A stretch of 64,000 bases of DNA from an uncultured Lachnoclostridium sp. Lineage in GTDB: Bacteria > Bacillota > Clostridia > Lachnospirales > Lachnospiraceae. The stretch is taken from the NCBI GenBank assembly GCA_944381625.1, contig CALWLW010000014.1, forward strand, positions 1 through 64,000. Direction: 5' to 3'. The translations under genes and the position numbers were made by a program. Below, one piece after another: positions 52,521 through 62,088 of this stretch; position 1 is the stretch's first letter, and each line of letters starts with the position of its first letter. The notes below the pieces were generated by a model. That model had not been told where the DNA came from. It did not search any database and saw only the letters and a list, made by a program, of their open reading frames with translations.

Positions 52521-52724
52521 AGAAAAACGCCTCCGATTGCTTGATGCTTTTATTGTATCGAAAACCGGGGAAAAAGAAAAGAGGGAAAAACATAGATCTC
52601 AGTTTATATTTAATTTATTTGCAAAGAGTAAATATATATAGTGTTGAAACCAGGAGGCCGGGGAGTCTGCGCACCGCGGCGTGATGTCCCCCGGTATGAA
52701 CTTTGATTACAAAGGAGTGAAAGG

Positions 52725-54581
52725 ATGAAAGAAGTAAAATCTCCGAAAAAGCCATTGATCTTTTACTACATCATCGTGCTGGTGATTATGGTTCTTCTGA
52801 ACGGGATTTTGTTTCCCAGCATTTTGCGGCAGCAGATCGAGGAGGTGGATTACGGCACCTTCCTGAGCATGCTGGATCAAAAAGAAGTATCCGTGGTGGA
52901 AGTGGAGCAGGATTATATTTATTTTATGGACGACAACCAGAAGGATCCCACCTATTACCGGACGGCCACGTTTGATTCGGATATATCGCTGGTGGACCGG
53001 CTGTATGCTTCCGGCTGTAAATTCGGGGAAGTGAAGGAGAAAGAGATGTCCCCGATTTTAAGCGGCCTGATTTCGTTTGTGATTCCGCTGGTATTTTTTA
53101 TCGTGGTCGGACAGCTTCTCTCCAGAAGCCTGATGAAGAAGATGGGCGGAGGCATGGGAAACGCCATGTCTTTCGGCAAGAGCAACGCCAAGGTGTATGT
53201 GGCCAGCGAGACCGGTATCAAATTCAACGATGTGGCGGGGGAAGAGGAAGCGAAGGAACAGCTTCAGGAGATCGTGGATTTCCTGCATAATCCTTCCAGG
53301 TACCAGGCCATCGGCGCCAGGATGCCCAAAGGCGCCCTGCTGGTGGGCCCGCCCGGCACGGGCAAGACCCTGCTTGCCAAGGCGGTAGCCGGCGAGGCGG
53401 AAGTGCCGTTTTTCTCCATCTCCGGTTCGGAATTTGTGGAGATGTTCGTGGGTATGGGCGCGGCCAAGGTGCGCGACCTGTTTAAACAGGCAAACGAAAA
53501 GGCTCCGTGTATCGTGTTCATCGACGAGATCGATACCATCGGCAAGAAGCGTGACGGAAACGGGCTGGGCGGAAACGACGAACGGGAGCAGACCCTGAAC
53601 CAGCTTCTCACGGAGATGGACGGCTTCGACGGCTCAAAAGGCGTGGTGATCCTGGCGGCCACCAACCGTCCGGAGACGCTGGACCCGGCGCTTCTGCGCC
53701 CGGGACGTTTTGACCGGAGAATCCCGGTGGAGCTTCCGGATCTGGCGGGCAGGGAGGCGATCCTGAAAGTCCATGCCAAAAAGGTGAAGCTGGGAGACGA
53801 CATCGATTTCAACGCCATTGCCAGAGCAGCGGCCGGCGCGTCCGGGGCGGAGCTGGCCAACATGGTCAACGAGGCCGCACTGAGAGCGGTGCGGAATGGA
53901 AGGGCCTATGTAACCCAGGCGGACCTGGAAGAGAGCATCGAGGTGGTGATCGCCGGATACCAGAAGAAGAACGCGGTCCTCTCGGACAAAGAGAAGCTGA
54001 TTGTGTCTTACCATGAGATCGGGCACGCCCTGGTGGCGGCCCTCCAGAGCCATTCCGCGCCGGTGACCAAGATCACCATCATCCCCCGCACCTCCGGCGC
54101 GCTGGGATATACCATGCAGGTGGATACGCAGGAACAGCATCTTCTGAGCAGGGAGGAACTGGAAAACAAGATTGCCACCTATGCGGGCGGCCGGGCGGCG
54201 GAGCAGATGATCTTCGGGTCCATTACTACCGGGGCGTCCAATGATATCGAGCAGATGACCAAACTGGCCAGAGCCATGATTACCCGATACGGTATGAGCG
54301 ATGAATTCGGCATGATGGCGCTGGAGACGGTGAACAACCAGTATCTGGGCGGAGACGCGTCCCTGGCCTGTGCGGCGCAGACGGCGGCGGTAGTGGACGA
54401 GAAAGTAAACCAGCTTCTGAAACAGCAGTATCAGAAGGCGCTGGATCTTCTGAAAGCCAACACGGCAAAACTGCATGAGCTGGCCAAATACCTGTATGAG
54501 AAGGAGACCATCACTGGGGAGGAATTCATGAAGATTCTGGAGACCAGAGCCATAGAAACGACAGAATCCGGGGCGGAATAA
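52725..54581 (+). CDS. ftsH: ATP-dependent zinc metalloprotease FtsH
   Basis: The 618-residue membrane AAA+ protease has two N-terminal membrane helices (about 12-32 and 106-126) around a small extracellular domain. Walker A is GPPGTGKT (208-215), Walker B is VFIDEID, the SRH ends at RPGRFDRR, and the zinc motif is HEIGH (430-434). It degrades misassembled membrane and regulatory proteins. A strong AAGGAG site precedes the start, and the 204-base leader holds an incomplete hairpin (52658-52694). Confidence 0.95.
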   Translation: MKEVKSPKKPLIFYYIIVLVIMVLLNGILFPSILRQQIEEVDYGTFLSMLDQKEVSVVEVEQDYIYFMDDNQKDPTYYRTATFDSDISLVDRLYASGCKFGEVKEKEMSPILSGLISFVIPLVFFIVVGQLLSRSLMKKMGGGMGNAMSFGKSNAKVYVASETGIKFNDVAGEEEAKEQLQEIVDFLHNPSRYQAIGARMPKGALLVGPPGTGKTLLAKAVAGEAEVPFFSISGSEFVEMFVGMGAAKVRDLFKQANEKAPCIVFIDEIDTIGKKRDGNGLGGNDEREQTLNQLLTEMDGFDGSKGVVILAATNRPETLDPALLRPGRFDRRIPVELPDLAGREAILKVHAKKVKLGDDIDFNAIARAAAGASGAELANMVNEAALRAVRNGRAYVTQADLEESIEVVIAGYQKKNAVLSDKEKLIVSYHEIGHALVAALQSHSAPVTKITIIPRTSGALGYTMQVDTQEQHLLSREELENKIATYAGGRAAEQMIFGSITTGASNDIEQMTKLARAMITRYGMSDEFGMMALETVNNQYLGGDASLACAAQTAAVVDEKVNQLLKQQYQKALDLLKANTAKLHELAKYLYEKETITGEEFMKILETRAIETTESGAE

Positions 54582-54598
54582 AATATAGAAACACGGCG

Positions 54599-54636
54599 GA
54601 AGCGCCAGGGAGAGGATGTGCCCTGGCGCTTCTTTT
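54599..54636 (+). terminator. Terminator after ftsH
   Basis: GAAGCGCCAGGG (54599-54610) pairs perfectly with CCCTGGCGCTTC (54621-54632), followed by TTTT. Confidence 0.9.
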
Positions 54637-54726
54637 GCGCCGGTTGACGGCGGCCTGAATCCAGTCCGGAGATGTCCTGGTTCCGGTTCGGCAATCTGTG
54701 CAGGCCCTGGCCTGCCGATCTGGCAC

Positions 54727-54755
54727 TTGACATTTTTCTCTTACAGATGTAAGAT
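54727..54755 (+). promoter_or_regulatory. Promoter of PBP/beta-lactamase operon
   Basis: TTGACA (54727-54732) and TAAGAT (54750-54755) are 17 bases apart, and a BlaI-type operator lies over the spacer and -10. Confidence 0.75.
54739..54754. promoter_or_regulatory. BlaI/MecI-type operator, site 1
   Basis: TCTTACA-GA-TGTAAGA is a perfect inverted repeat with the TACAnnTGTA core of BlaI and MecI operators. It covers the -10, so bound repressor would block the promoter. Confidence 0.78.
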
Positions 54756-54830
54756 TTTGAGACAGGAGAAATGGGAACAGGGCGCATCCGCCCGGCTCAT
54801 TTCATGAAAATAAATTTTTTTAGCCTTAAA

Positions 54831-54846
54831 TCTTACAAATGTAATA
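54831..54846. promoter_or_regulatory. BlaI/MecI-type operator, site 2
   Basis: TCTTACA-AA-TGTAATA repeats the TACAnnTGTA core 92 bases downstream of site 1 and just before the ribosome site of the PBP gene. Confidence 0.72.
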
Positions 54847-54862
54847 GATAGGAGAACAACAA

Positions 54863-57622
54863 ATGGATAAAGACCGGAATATAAGGATCTGTATACTGGC
54901 TGTTTTGGTGGTGCTGGTATTTGCCGGGCTTTTGTACCGCCTGTGGATGCTGCAGATTGTAAACGGAAAAATGTATGCGCAGCAGTCCCAGGAGAAGATG
55001 GTAAAGGTAATACGGGAGCCCGGTTTCCGGGGAAATATCTATGACCGCAAAGGGCGGCCGCTGGCTTACAACCGGCTGGTGGACACTGTGATCATGACGG
55101 ACAGCGGTGATTATGAAAATGAGCGGGAACGCCAGCTTGCGCTGAACAGTACCATTTATCGGCTGCTCCAGGTATTTGCCCGGAATGGGGAGCAGGTAAA
55201 TACGGATCTGGAGATCGTGACGGAGGAAGGCGGAGGCTATGCCTACTCGGTGTCGGGAACGGCCCTGGAGCGGTTCAAAGCGGATATCTTCGGGATGGCG
55301 GATCCAAAGGACATGACAGAGGAGCAGAAAAATATGACCGCGGAAGGGATGGTACAGTTCCTGTCAGGGAACAGCCGGTACGGTCTCTACGGGAGCGGAA
55401 CGGACGCGTATACAGGGGAGGAGCTGCGGGCATATGGACTGCCAGGGCATTATACCCAGGAGGAAACCTTACAGATCCTGGGAATCCGCCGGATGCTGGC
55501 GGAGCATGCTTACCGGAAATATGTGCCGGTCGTTCTGGCGAAAGATGTATCGGAAGAAACAAAGGCGCACATATTGGAAAACGCGGATATATTGCCGGGG
55601 GTCAGCGTCAGCCAGGACTGGGAACGCGTCTACAGCGGCGGAGAAGCCCTCTCTCATATTCTGGGCTATGTGGGCGTCATATCGGAAGAGGAACTGGAAG
55701 AATACAGCGGCTCTGACAAGGACTATACCTCCAGTTCGGTGGTAGGCAAAGCGGGCATGGAACAGTATCTGGAAGAGCGGCTGCAGGGAACCGACGGGGA
55801 AAAGGAGATCTATGTAAACAATATGGGGGAGATCCTGGAGGAAGGGGCGGTGGTGAGGGAGGCCGTGAACGGAGAAGACGTATATCTTACCATCGATATG
55901 GAACTGCAGAAGACCGTATATGAGATTCTGGAGCAGAGAGTGGCGCAGATCCTGGCGGATCATCTGATGGATGGGAAAATTTTTGACAAAGGGCAGATTG
56001 CAGATACCACAGATATTCGCATTCCCGTTTACGACGTCTATATCGCCTTATTTGAAAACGGCGTGATCCGTACGGATCATCTGTATGACTCCGACGCCAC
56101 GGAACTGGAGCGGCAGACGGCCAGGATCTGGGAAGAGGAGCAGCAGATCGTTCTGGGAAAGCTGGAAAAGGAACTGTTGGAAGGCAATACGCCTTACCGG
56201 GAACTGTCCAAAGAACTGCAGGAGGTGTTTTCTCATATCGTCAATCAATATGGTTATCTGGATCTGGAGGCCATGGAAGAAGCGGGCGAAAAACAGTGGG
56301 AAGACGCAGGAGAGCTGAGCCTGCGGGAATATTTGATGTACGCGGCGGAGCAGGGCTGGCTTAAGCCGGGGGAAACGAAAACGGGACAGGTTTATTATAC
56401 GGTTGAGGAAATCTATGGGGCTGCGGCAGAACAGATCCTGGAACGCGCACAGACCGACGGGACGCTTCACAGTTTACTGTTCCGCTATCTGATCCTGGAG
56501 GACCGGATCACGGGAAGAGATGTATGCAGACTTTTGTACGACCAGGGACTTTTGGACAGAGGGGATGAGGATTATGAGAGCCTGGCGGCAGGAAAAACCC
56601 ATCCGTTTGCTTTTGTGAAAAAGAAAATTTTGTCAGGAGAGATTTCTCCGGCCTGGCTGGCGCTGGACCCCTGTTCCGCCTCGGCCGTGGTGGTGGAGCA
56701 GGAGACGAATCAGGTGCTGGCCTGTGTGTCCTACCCCGGCTATGACAATAGCCGGCTGGCCAATCAGCTGGACGGGGACTATTACAACAGATTGTTAAAC
56801 GACCAGTCGCTGCCCCTTTATAACCGGGCGACCCAGCAGCTGACCGCGCCGGGCTCCACCCTGAAACCTCTCACGGTCATCGCAGGACTGCAGGAAGGCG
56901 TAATCACCGCGGACAGCTCTGTGTTCTGCGACGGGGTGTTTGACAAGGTGACGCCTTCGCTTAAGTGCTGGAATCACTCCGGCCACGGAAATGTGGTCGA
57001 TGCGCCCACGGCGCTGCAGTTTTCCTGTAACGACTATTTATGCGAGATTTCCTATCGTCTGGGAACGGCGTCCCAGGAAGTCTATGACGACCAGGCGGCG
57101 CTTAACTGTCTGAGAACTTATGCGGAACTGTTCCGTCTGAATGAAAAATCGGGAATCGAGATCCATGAATCGGAGCCCCATGTGACGGACGCATACGGTA
57201 TCCCGTCCGCCATCGGACAGGGAACCCACAATTTTACAACGGTTCAGCTGGCGCGGTATGTGAATGCCATCGCCTCAAGGGGAAATATCGCTCCGCTGAC
57301 CCTGCTGAAAGAAGGAGATAAGGGAGAAGCCCGGGAGAGGATCGATCTTCCGGACGCCGTCTGGGATACGGTTCAGGCGGGAATGCGTCAGTTTGCGGGA
57401 GCCAACGCGGTTCTGAAGGATATGGAGCCGGAAGCGGCGGGAAAGACCGGTACGGCCCAGGAATCCAGATACCGGCCGGACCACGCCCTGTTCGCAGGCT
57501 ATGCGCCCGCCGCGGATCCGCAGATCACCGTCGTGGTTCGGATTGCCAACGGATACAGTTCGTCCAATGCGACCATAGCTGCAAAAGGTATTTTTGATTA
57601 TTATTTTGGAATGGAGGAATAA
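54863..57622 (+). CDS. Penicillin-binding protein 2-type transpeptidase
   Basis: The 919-residue class B PBP has one N-terminal membrane anchor (residues 9-29), a PBP dimerisation region (PGFRGNIYDRKGRPLAYN), a large insertion between about 330 and 590, and the transpeptidase domain. The active-site Ser665 is in GSTLKP, the second motif is SCN (about 718), and KTGTA begins near 861. It crosslinks peptidoglycan at the cell surface. Two BlaI-type operators in front suggest beta-lactam induction, and a class D beta-lactamase follows 3 bases after the stop. Confidence 0.92.
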   Translation: MDKDRNIRICILAVLVVLVFAGLLYRLWMLQIVNGKMYAQQSQEKMVKVIREPGFRGNIYDRKGRPLAYNRLVDTVIMTDSGDYENERERQLALNSTIYRLLQVFARNGEQVNTDLEIVTEEGGGYAYSVSGTALERFKADIFGMADPKDMTEEQKNMTAEGMVQFLSGNSRYGLYGSGTDAYTGEELRAYGLPGHYTQEETLQILGIRRMLAEHAYRKYVPVVLAKDVSEETKAHILENADILPGVSVSQDWERVYSGGEALSHILGYVGVISEEELEEYSGSDKDYTSSSVVGKAGMEQYLEERLQGTDGEKEIYVNNMGEILEEGAVVREAVNGEDVYLTIDMELQKTVYEILEQRVAQILADHLMDGKIFDKGQIADTTDIRIPVYDVYIALFENGVIRTDHLYDSDATELERQTARIWEEEQQIVLGKLEKELLEGNTPYRELSKELQEVFSHIVNQYGYLDLEAMEEAGEKQWEDAGELSLREYLMYAAEQGWLKPGETKTGQVYYTVEEIYGAAAEQILERAQTDGTLHSLLFRYLILEDRITGRDVCRLLYDQGLLDRGDEDYESLAAGKTHPFAFVKKKILSGEISPAWLALDPCSASAVVVEQETNQVLACVSYPGYDNSRLANQLDGDYYNRLLNDQSLPLYNRATQQLTAPGSTLKPLTVIAGLQEGVITADSSVFCDGVFDKVTPSLKCWNHSGHGNVVDAPTALQFSCNDYLCEISYRLGTASQEVYDDQAALNCLRTYAELFRLNEKSGIEIHESEPHVTDAYGIPSAIGQGTHNFTTVQLARYVNAIASRGNIAPLTLLKEGDKGEARERIDLPDAVWDTVQAGMRQFAGANAVLKDMEPEAAGKTGTAQESRYRPDHALFAGYAPAADPQITVVVRIANGYSSSNATIAAKGIFDYYFGMEE

Positions 57623-57625
57623 GCG

Positions 57626-58654
57626 TTGAAAAGAAGGAGAAGGAAACAGAGACAGAGATGGCACCGTACCGTTTGCCTTATTTTGGGAATGGTCGCGTGC
57701 GCAGGAGTCCTGCTCATGGCAGGATGGGTGAAAAATATGGAGAGAGGTTCCATAACCGGGGAGGAACCGCAGGCAGCTCAGATTCCGGCGGGTGAGACCC
57801 AGGCGAAACCACAGGCATCGGCGGCTTCCGGGGAAGAAAAGCCGCAGGGACTGCCATCGACCGCCGAAGGAAACGCAGAGATCCAGACCGAGACCGCGGA
57901 CTGGTCTTCGTATTTTGATGGCAAAAACGGCGCGGCGGTGATCTATGACAGCGCAAAGAACCGCTGTATCATCTATAATGAAGAATTGGCGAACACCAGG
58001 AGATCCCCATGCTCTACCTTTAAGATCGTCTCTTCTTTGATTGCGCTGGAACAGGGGATGATCGTACCGGAAGATTCTGTGCGCGCCTGGAGCGGGGAAA
58101 CATTCTGGAACGGGGACTGGAACCGGGATATTGGATTTGACGACGCATTTCGGACTTCCTGCGTCTGGTATTTCCGGGAAGTGGTGGACGACATCGGGGA
58201 AGCAAGGATGCAGGAGGCACTGGAGCAGTTGAACTATGGGAACTGCGATATTTCCGACTGGGAGGGCAGGCAGAACACCAACAATCAGAATCCTGTGCTG
58301 ACAGGCTTCTGGATAGAGTCGTCCCTGAAAATTTCCCCAAAAGAGCAGACAGAAGTCCTGGAACGGATTTTCGGGGAGGACAGCGTATATTCGGAGGAAA
58401 CGGTCAATCATTTGAAACAGGTCATGTTCCAGCCTGAAGAGGATGGCGCACAGGCGGCCGTTTACGGGAAGACGGGAATGGGAAAGGCCCAGGGGGTAAC
58501 GGTGGACGCATGGTTTGCCGGATTCGCGGAGCAGGCGGAAGACAACATCTATTTCTGCGTGTATCTGGGCGAAACGGAAGGAGAGGATATTTCCAGCACC
58601 GCGGCGAAAAATATTGCAGTTTCGCTGGTAATGGATTATTGTAAAAACAGATGA
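57626..58654 (+). CDS. Class D beta-lactamase
   Basis: The 342-residue protein has a basic N-terminus, one membrane segment (about 14-34), a Gln/Ala-rich linker (45-90) and a class D serine beta-lactamase domain. All motifs are visible: STFK (130-133), SCV (178-180), YGN (204-206), Trp229 in FWIESSLKISP, and KTG (282-284). It resembles the clostridial CDD-type enzymes and would hydrolyse penicillins outside the membrane. It starts with TTG behind TGGAGGA, three bases after the PBP gene. Confidence 0.88.
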   Translation: MKRRRRKQRQRWHRTVCLILGMVACAGVLLMAGWVKNMERGSITGEEPQAAQIPAGETQAKPQASAASGEEKPQGLPSTAEGNAEIQTETADWSSYFDGKNGAAVIYDSAKNRCIIYNEELANTRRSPCSTFKIVSSLIALEQGMIVPEDSVRAWSGETFWNGDWNRDIGFDDAFRTSCVWYFREVVDDIGEARMQEALEQLNYGNCDISDWEGRQNTNNQNPVLTGFWIESSLKISPKEQTEVLERIFGEDSVYSEETVNHLKQVMFQPEEDGAQAAVYGKTGMGKAQGVTVDAWFAGFAEQAEDNIYFCVYLGETEGEDISSTAAKNIAVSLVMDYCKNR

Positions 58655-58714
58655 GCGGATGGGGCTGCCCGCCGCACTCCAGAATAGACTGCGCCGGGGC
58701 ATAAGGAGCAAAAC

Positions 58715-59608
58715 ATGCATTTTGTAAAAGCAAAGGGGATTCTCTCTCCGCAAAACGGAATGAATCTGTACAGGGGCTGTTCCCACGGATGTATCTACTG
58801 TGATTCCAGAAGCAAGTGCTATCATATGGATCACGCGTTCGAAGATATCGAAGTCAAAGAAAACGCCGTGGAACTGCTGGCCTGCGCGCTGACGCGCAAA
58901 CGGAAAAAATGCATGATCGGCACAGGGGCCATGACGGACCCGTATATTCCTCTGGAAATGGAGATGGGGAATGTGAGAAAGGTTCTGGAACTGATATACG
59001 AAAAAGGCTTCGGTTTCACGGTGATCACAAAATCCAGCCGGATCCTGAGAGACCTGGATCTGCTGCAGAAAATCAACGAGAAAACCAAATGCGTCGTCCA
59101 GATGACGCTGACCACTTATGATGAAGCGCTGTGCAGGAAGCTGGAACCCCATGTGAGTACGACCCATGAGCGGTTCCAGACGCTGAAAACGTTGAGGGAC
59201 GCAGGGATCCCCACCGTCGTATGGCTTTCCCCGATCCTTCCGTTCATCAACGATACGCAGGACAATATCTCCGGCATTCTGGATATGTGCATGGAAGCGG
59301 AAGTCCGCGGCGTGATCTGTTTTGGGATGGGCCTGACGCTCCGGGAAGGAAACCGGGAATATTTTTACAGCCAGTTGGACCGGCTATTCCCCGGCCTGAA
59401 GGAAAAATACATCCGTCTCTACGGAAACCGGTATATGATTGAAAGTCCCCGCGGTGAAAGCCTGATGCGGCTTTTTCATCAGATCTGCGGACAGAACGGA
59501 ATCATGCACGATAACGACCAGATATTCCAGTATCTGCACGAATTTGAGGAGAAAGGACAGGCGGAACAGCTAAGTATCTGGGATTGGATGGGGGAATATC
59601 ATATATAA
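58715..59608 (+). CDS. SPL family radical SAM protein
   Basis: The 297-residue protein has NLYRGCSHGCIYCDSRS, the CX3CX2C motif of spore-photoproduct-lyase-like proteins related to Rv2578c. A tract (MIGTGAMTDPYIPLE, then VITKSSRILRDLDLL) matches this subfamily. It lacks the extra C-terminal cysteine context I would want to call it spore photoproduct lyase. It ends 39 bases inside the opposing membrane-protein gene. Confidence 0.85.
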   Translation: MHFVKAKGILSPQNGMNLYRGCSHGCIYCDSRSKCYHMDHAFEDIEVKENAVELLACALTRKRKKCMIGTGAMTDPYIPLEMEMGNVRKVLELIYEKGFGFTVITKSSRILRDLDLLQKINEKTKCVVQMTLTTYDEALCRKLEPHVSTTHERFQTLKTLRDAGIPTVVWLSPILPFINDTQDNISGILDMCMEAEVRGVICFGMGLTLREGNREYFYSQLDRLFPGLKEKYIRLYGNRYMIESPRGESLMRLFHQICGQNGIMHDNDQIFQYLHEFEEKGQAEQLSIWDWMGEYHI

Positions 59609-59992
59609 GCAGGCCAATCCAACAATCCCTATTGCAATTTGAACGAAAATTATAATGTCATGCCACGAATGTGGGAAATAGCCATCCAATATACGAAAGA
59701 GGCATGACGGTAATCGGATCAAAATCTGCATAAAGAAAGCAACGGCCGCGAGAATACTGTTTTTGCGCCACAGCGCGATTCCCAGCAAGACAAATACAAC
59801 AACAGACAAAATGCAATATATGAGAGAAAAAAACCATGCAAACAGTGCCGCAAACCCGGCAAAAGACATACCCTGATAACACTCATCTGCAAACTGCGCT
59901 GTTCCTATAAAGGACAAAAAGAGTATTAGAAAATCAATCATGAGAAATAATTTGAATGCTTTTCCAAGTGCCTTGAAATTGCGTGTACCCAT
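59570..59992 (-). CDS. Small membrane protein of unknown function
   Basis: The 140-residue protein has four predicted membrane helices. ATG 59992 has GGAGGTG six bases upstream on the minus strand. The last 39 bases overlap the convergent radical SAM gene. A 200-bp gap with no evident gene separates it from the SMI1-like gene upstream. Codon use is more A/T-rich than its neighbours, as in the adjacent SMI1/XRE block. Confidence 0.7.
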   Translation of the reverse strand: MGTRNFKALGKAFKLFLMIDFLILFLSFIGTAQFADECYQGMSFAGFAALFAWFFSLIYCILSVVVFVLLGIALWRKNSILAAVAFFMQILIRLPSCLFRILDGYFPHSWHDIIIFVQIAIGIVGLACLYMIFPHPIPDT

Positions 59993-60196
59993 GCTGTTCA
60001 CCTCCATCAATCATCTGCCCGGACGGTTTATCCAATTCACAAAAAGAACCATCTGATTTTTTCATGCAAAACCAGCCAATATCGTACTCTGCTTTTTATT
60101 CGCTGGCTGGACACTTTGTCCCATGGCTGGCGGCTGGCGGCATCCACGGCGTAAGCCGCGCAAGGGGTTCAGTCCCTTGGACGGAGCGCTCTTCTT

Positions 60197-61195
60197 TTAG
60201 AAGGGATTTTGTCCATTGTACTGTGGTCTCTGTAACCGAAAGGAAATCCCCAATGCTGTATGGATTGTTTCCAATTCTGCTTGGCTTAGGCTGGAAAGAC
60301 TAATTAGCGCCATAATTTCCCATCCGCCGTCCCAGATCAATAGTTTTTCTCGATCTTTGGATATATAAGCCATCAATATGCCGCCATAAGCCTCTTCACG
60401 AAAATCGAGTAAGTCTGTATGTTCTGATAGTGGATCGAACAAAAGGCATATCCTGTCTTTCTGCTCTGGCGGTATCTGCGTATAATACAGTTCCGAGGTG
60501 CTGAAATAAGTTCCGGGAAATGGGTCATCTGTCAAAGCATCCATTTCAGCACGCTCACAAATGGTGTGGAGGACTAAAAACAGACAATAGGCGTCCAAGC
60601 AGTGATTCCATCTTTGAGCATCGTCCAGCTTTTGGATGTTCAGAGGCATCCCGCCGTTCTTCTCCCAATACCGTGCGTGCCGCTGAAGCAAGTTTTCCAG
60701 TTCTTGTAAATCGCCGTCTTTTTTCCAATTCTCCAGCTCATCCTCAAACACATATCCATCGTCCTCCGCGTCATTTTCCATCCATTCGTACAGAGCGTTG
60801 GGATTATCATCTTTATAAATCCCCCAAATGGTGTCTGTCTCCGGTGAAATGAAAAAGCCCAAGTATCCATGATCCCATCGCAACAATTCCAGTGGGCGCA
60901 GGTAAAAGTAACGCATTAGCAGATCGGATGCCTGCAAATAAACCTCGCGAATGGGTGCGGGCAGTGGAGTACCGAGTCTTTTTTCAGCTTGCAAAACTTC
61001 CTCTTCTGTATAGCACCGATTTCCTATATAGCTCCAACTCCCCTTCTTCTCAGAATCCGGTCGAATAAAGGGTCTTAAAAAGGCCAGCTCTTTTTTAATA
61101 GAATGCATCGTTGTGAGTGGCGACGATGATCTGGGACCCTGCTCGTCAAATTCAATTATAGTCATTTTCTGGCTTTTCTTCGATCCTGTTTTCAT
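60197..61195 (-). CDS. SMI1/KNR4 (SUKH) family protein
   Basis: The 332-residue soluble protein has the SUKH signature CYTEEEVLQAEKRLGTPLPAPIREVYLQASDLL near residue 60, a Trp-rich centre and an acidic middle (about 150-175). SUKH proteins are often immunity proteins against contact-dependent toxins, but many are single housekeeping-like copies. No toxin gene is adjacent. GGAG lies upstream of ATG 61195 on the minus strand. Confidence 0.75.
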   Translation of the reverse strand: MKTGSKKSQKMTIIEFDEQGPRSSSPLTTMHSIKKELAFLRPFIRPDSEKKGSWSYIGNRCYTEEEVLQAEKRLGTPLPAPIREVYLQASDLLMRYFYLRPLELLRWDHGYLGFFISPETDTIWGIYKDDNPNALYEWMENDAEDDGYVFEDELENWKKDGDLQELENLLQRHARYWEKNGGMPLNIQKLDDAQRWNHCLDAYCLFLVLHTICERAEMDALTDDPFPGTYFSTSELYYTQIPPEQKDRICLLFDPLSEHTDLLDFREEAYGGILMAYISKDREKLLIWDGGWEIMALISLSSLSQAELETIHTALGISFRLQRPQYNGQNPF

Positions 61196-61280
61196 CTTCT
61201 CCGCTCCGTTCCTCTGATTTCTATCCCCCTTGACGTGGTGGTGCAGATAGGCGATCCGCTTATGTACCGCGCTGGCGTCC

Positions 61281-61490
61281 CTATTTTTTATCATCTACAA
61301 ATTCAAACAATTCTTCGACAGTCACATGAAATACTTTCGCTATATCCATAGCTAACTTCAAGGAAGGATTATATCTGCCATTTTCAAGGTGGACAATGGT
61401 TTCTCTCCTTGCACCAACCATCTCAGCGAGTTCACTTTGCTTATATCCTGCCTTCTCCCGATATTCTTTGATTTTGGTAATGAGAGCCAT
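61281..61490 (-). CDS. XRE family helix-turn-helix regulator
   Basis: The 69-residue protein is a single Cro/CI-type HTH (KIKEYREKAGYKQSELAEMVGARRETIVHLENGRYNPSLKLAMDIAKVF) with no effector domain. It starts one base after the stop of the upstream membrane-protein gene, a common two-gene regulator and membrane-partner unit. The palindrome at 61925-61963 is its likely operator. Confidence 0.9.
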   Translation of the reverse strand: MALITKIKEYREKAGYKQSELAEMVGARRETIVHLENGRYNPSLKLAMDIAKVFHVTVEELFEFVDDKK

Positions 61491-61491
61491 A

Positions 61492-61908
61492 TTATATCCC
61501 CTTATTGTCCATAACTACAAACATTACTGTTCGAATAATTGATAACATCAAAATGGACAAAACAATGGCCCATCCAATCGTTCCTGTACTGACAGCATTT
61601 ATATGACCGAGAATCGCGGCCCCAAAAGCGACTACGACCATTGCGCCAATCAAAAGTTTCAAGCAAATTGCGTCGCACCGTTTCAGGTTTTGTTCTGCCA
61701 TTTCGTCGATACCTTCTTTTTTATACTTGGAAATTCGGATCATTTGTACAACAAAGAAGGAAAAGAGAAAGATGGCAAGTACATATTGCGCCGTTTCATA
61801 CCAGCCTTTCCAATCCGTTCTTGCCCACATCCAATAGTAGGATGTGAGGATGATGGCATAGACAATTTTAGTTCCGACAATTTCTTTTAAGGATACTTTC
61901 TTATTCAT
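61492..61908 (-). CDS. Four-helix membrane protein paired with XRE regulator
   Basis: The 138-residue protein has four predicted membrane helices and a short basic cytoplasmic loop (RISKYKKEG). Genes like it are often encoded with a small XRE regulator, suggesting that it controls the regulator's access to DNA. It is first in the operon; the regulator gene follows after 1 base. Confidence 0.75.
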   Translation of the reverse strand: MNKKVSLKEIVGTKIVYAIILTSYYWMWARTDWKGWYETAQYVLAIFLFSFFVVQMIRISKYKKEGIDEMAEQNLKRCDAICLKLLIGAMVVVAFGAAILGHINAVSTGTIGWAIVLSILMLSIIRTVMFVVMDNKGI

Positions 61909-61924
61909 GTCGTGTTTCTCCCGT

Positions 61925-61963
61925 GTGATATATTTCGCACTTGCGATGTTATAAATATATCAC
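61925..61963. promoter_or_regulatory. Long palindromic operator upstream of XRE/membrane pair
   Basis: GTGATATATTT (61925-61935) and AAATATATCAC (61953-61963) form a perfect 11-bp inverted repeat with a 17-base spacer. A nested TCGCA-CT-TGCGA palindrome lies at 61935-61946. The position, 17-55 bases before the first gene of the pair, fits autoregulation. Confidence 0.65.
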
Positions 61964-62088
61964 TCATACAGGCAGATGTCAACAGAAAATGTGAAATATT
62001 TTTAACTTTCATGACGTCTTTAGGGACTATGACTTGACCTTTTGCCATAACTTTTGCACTATCTACGAACGTTTTTGGTAATATGATT

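Noticed and set aside
57275-59167. A 630-codon minus-strand open frame across the PBP, beta-lactamase and SPL genes
   Set aside because: It crosses three well-supported plus-strand genes and shows no domain signature.
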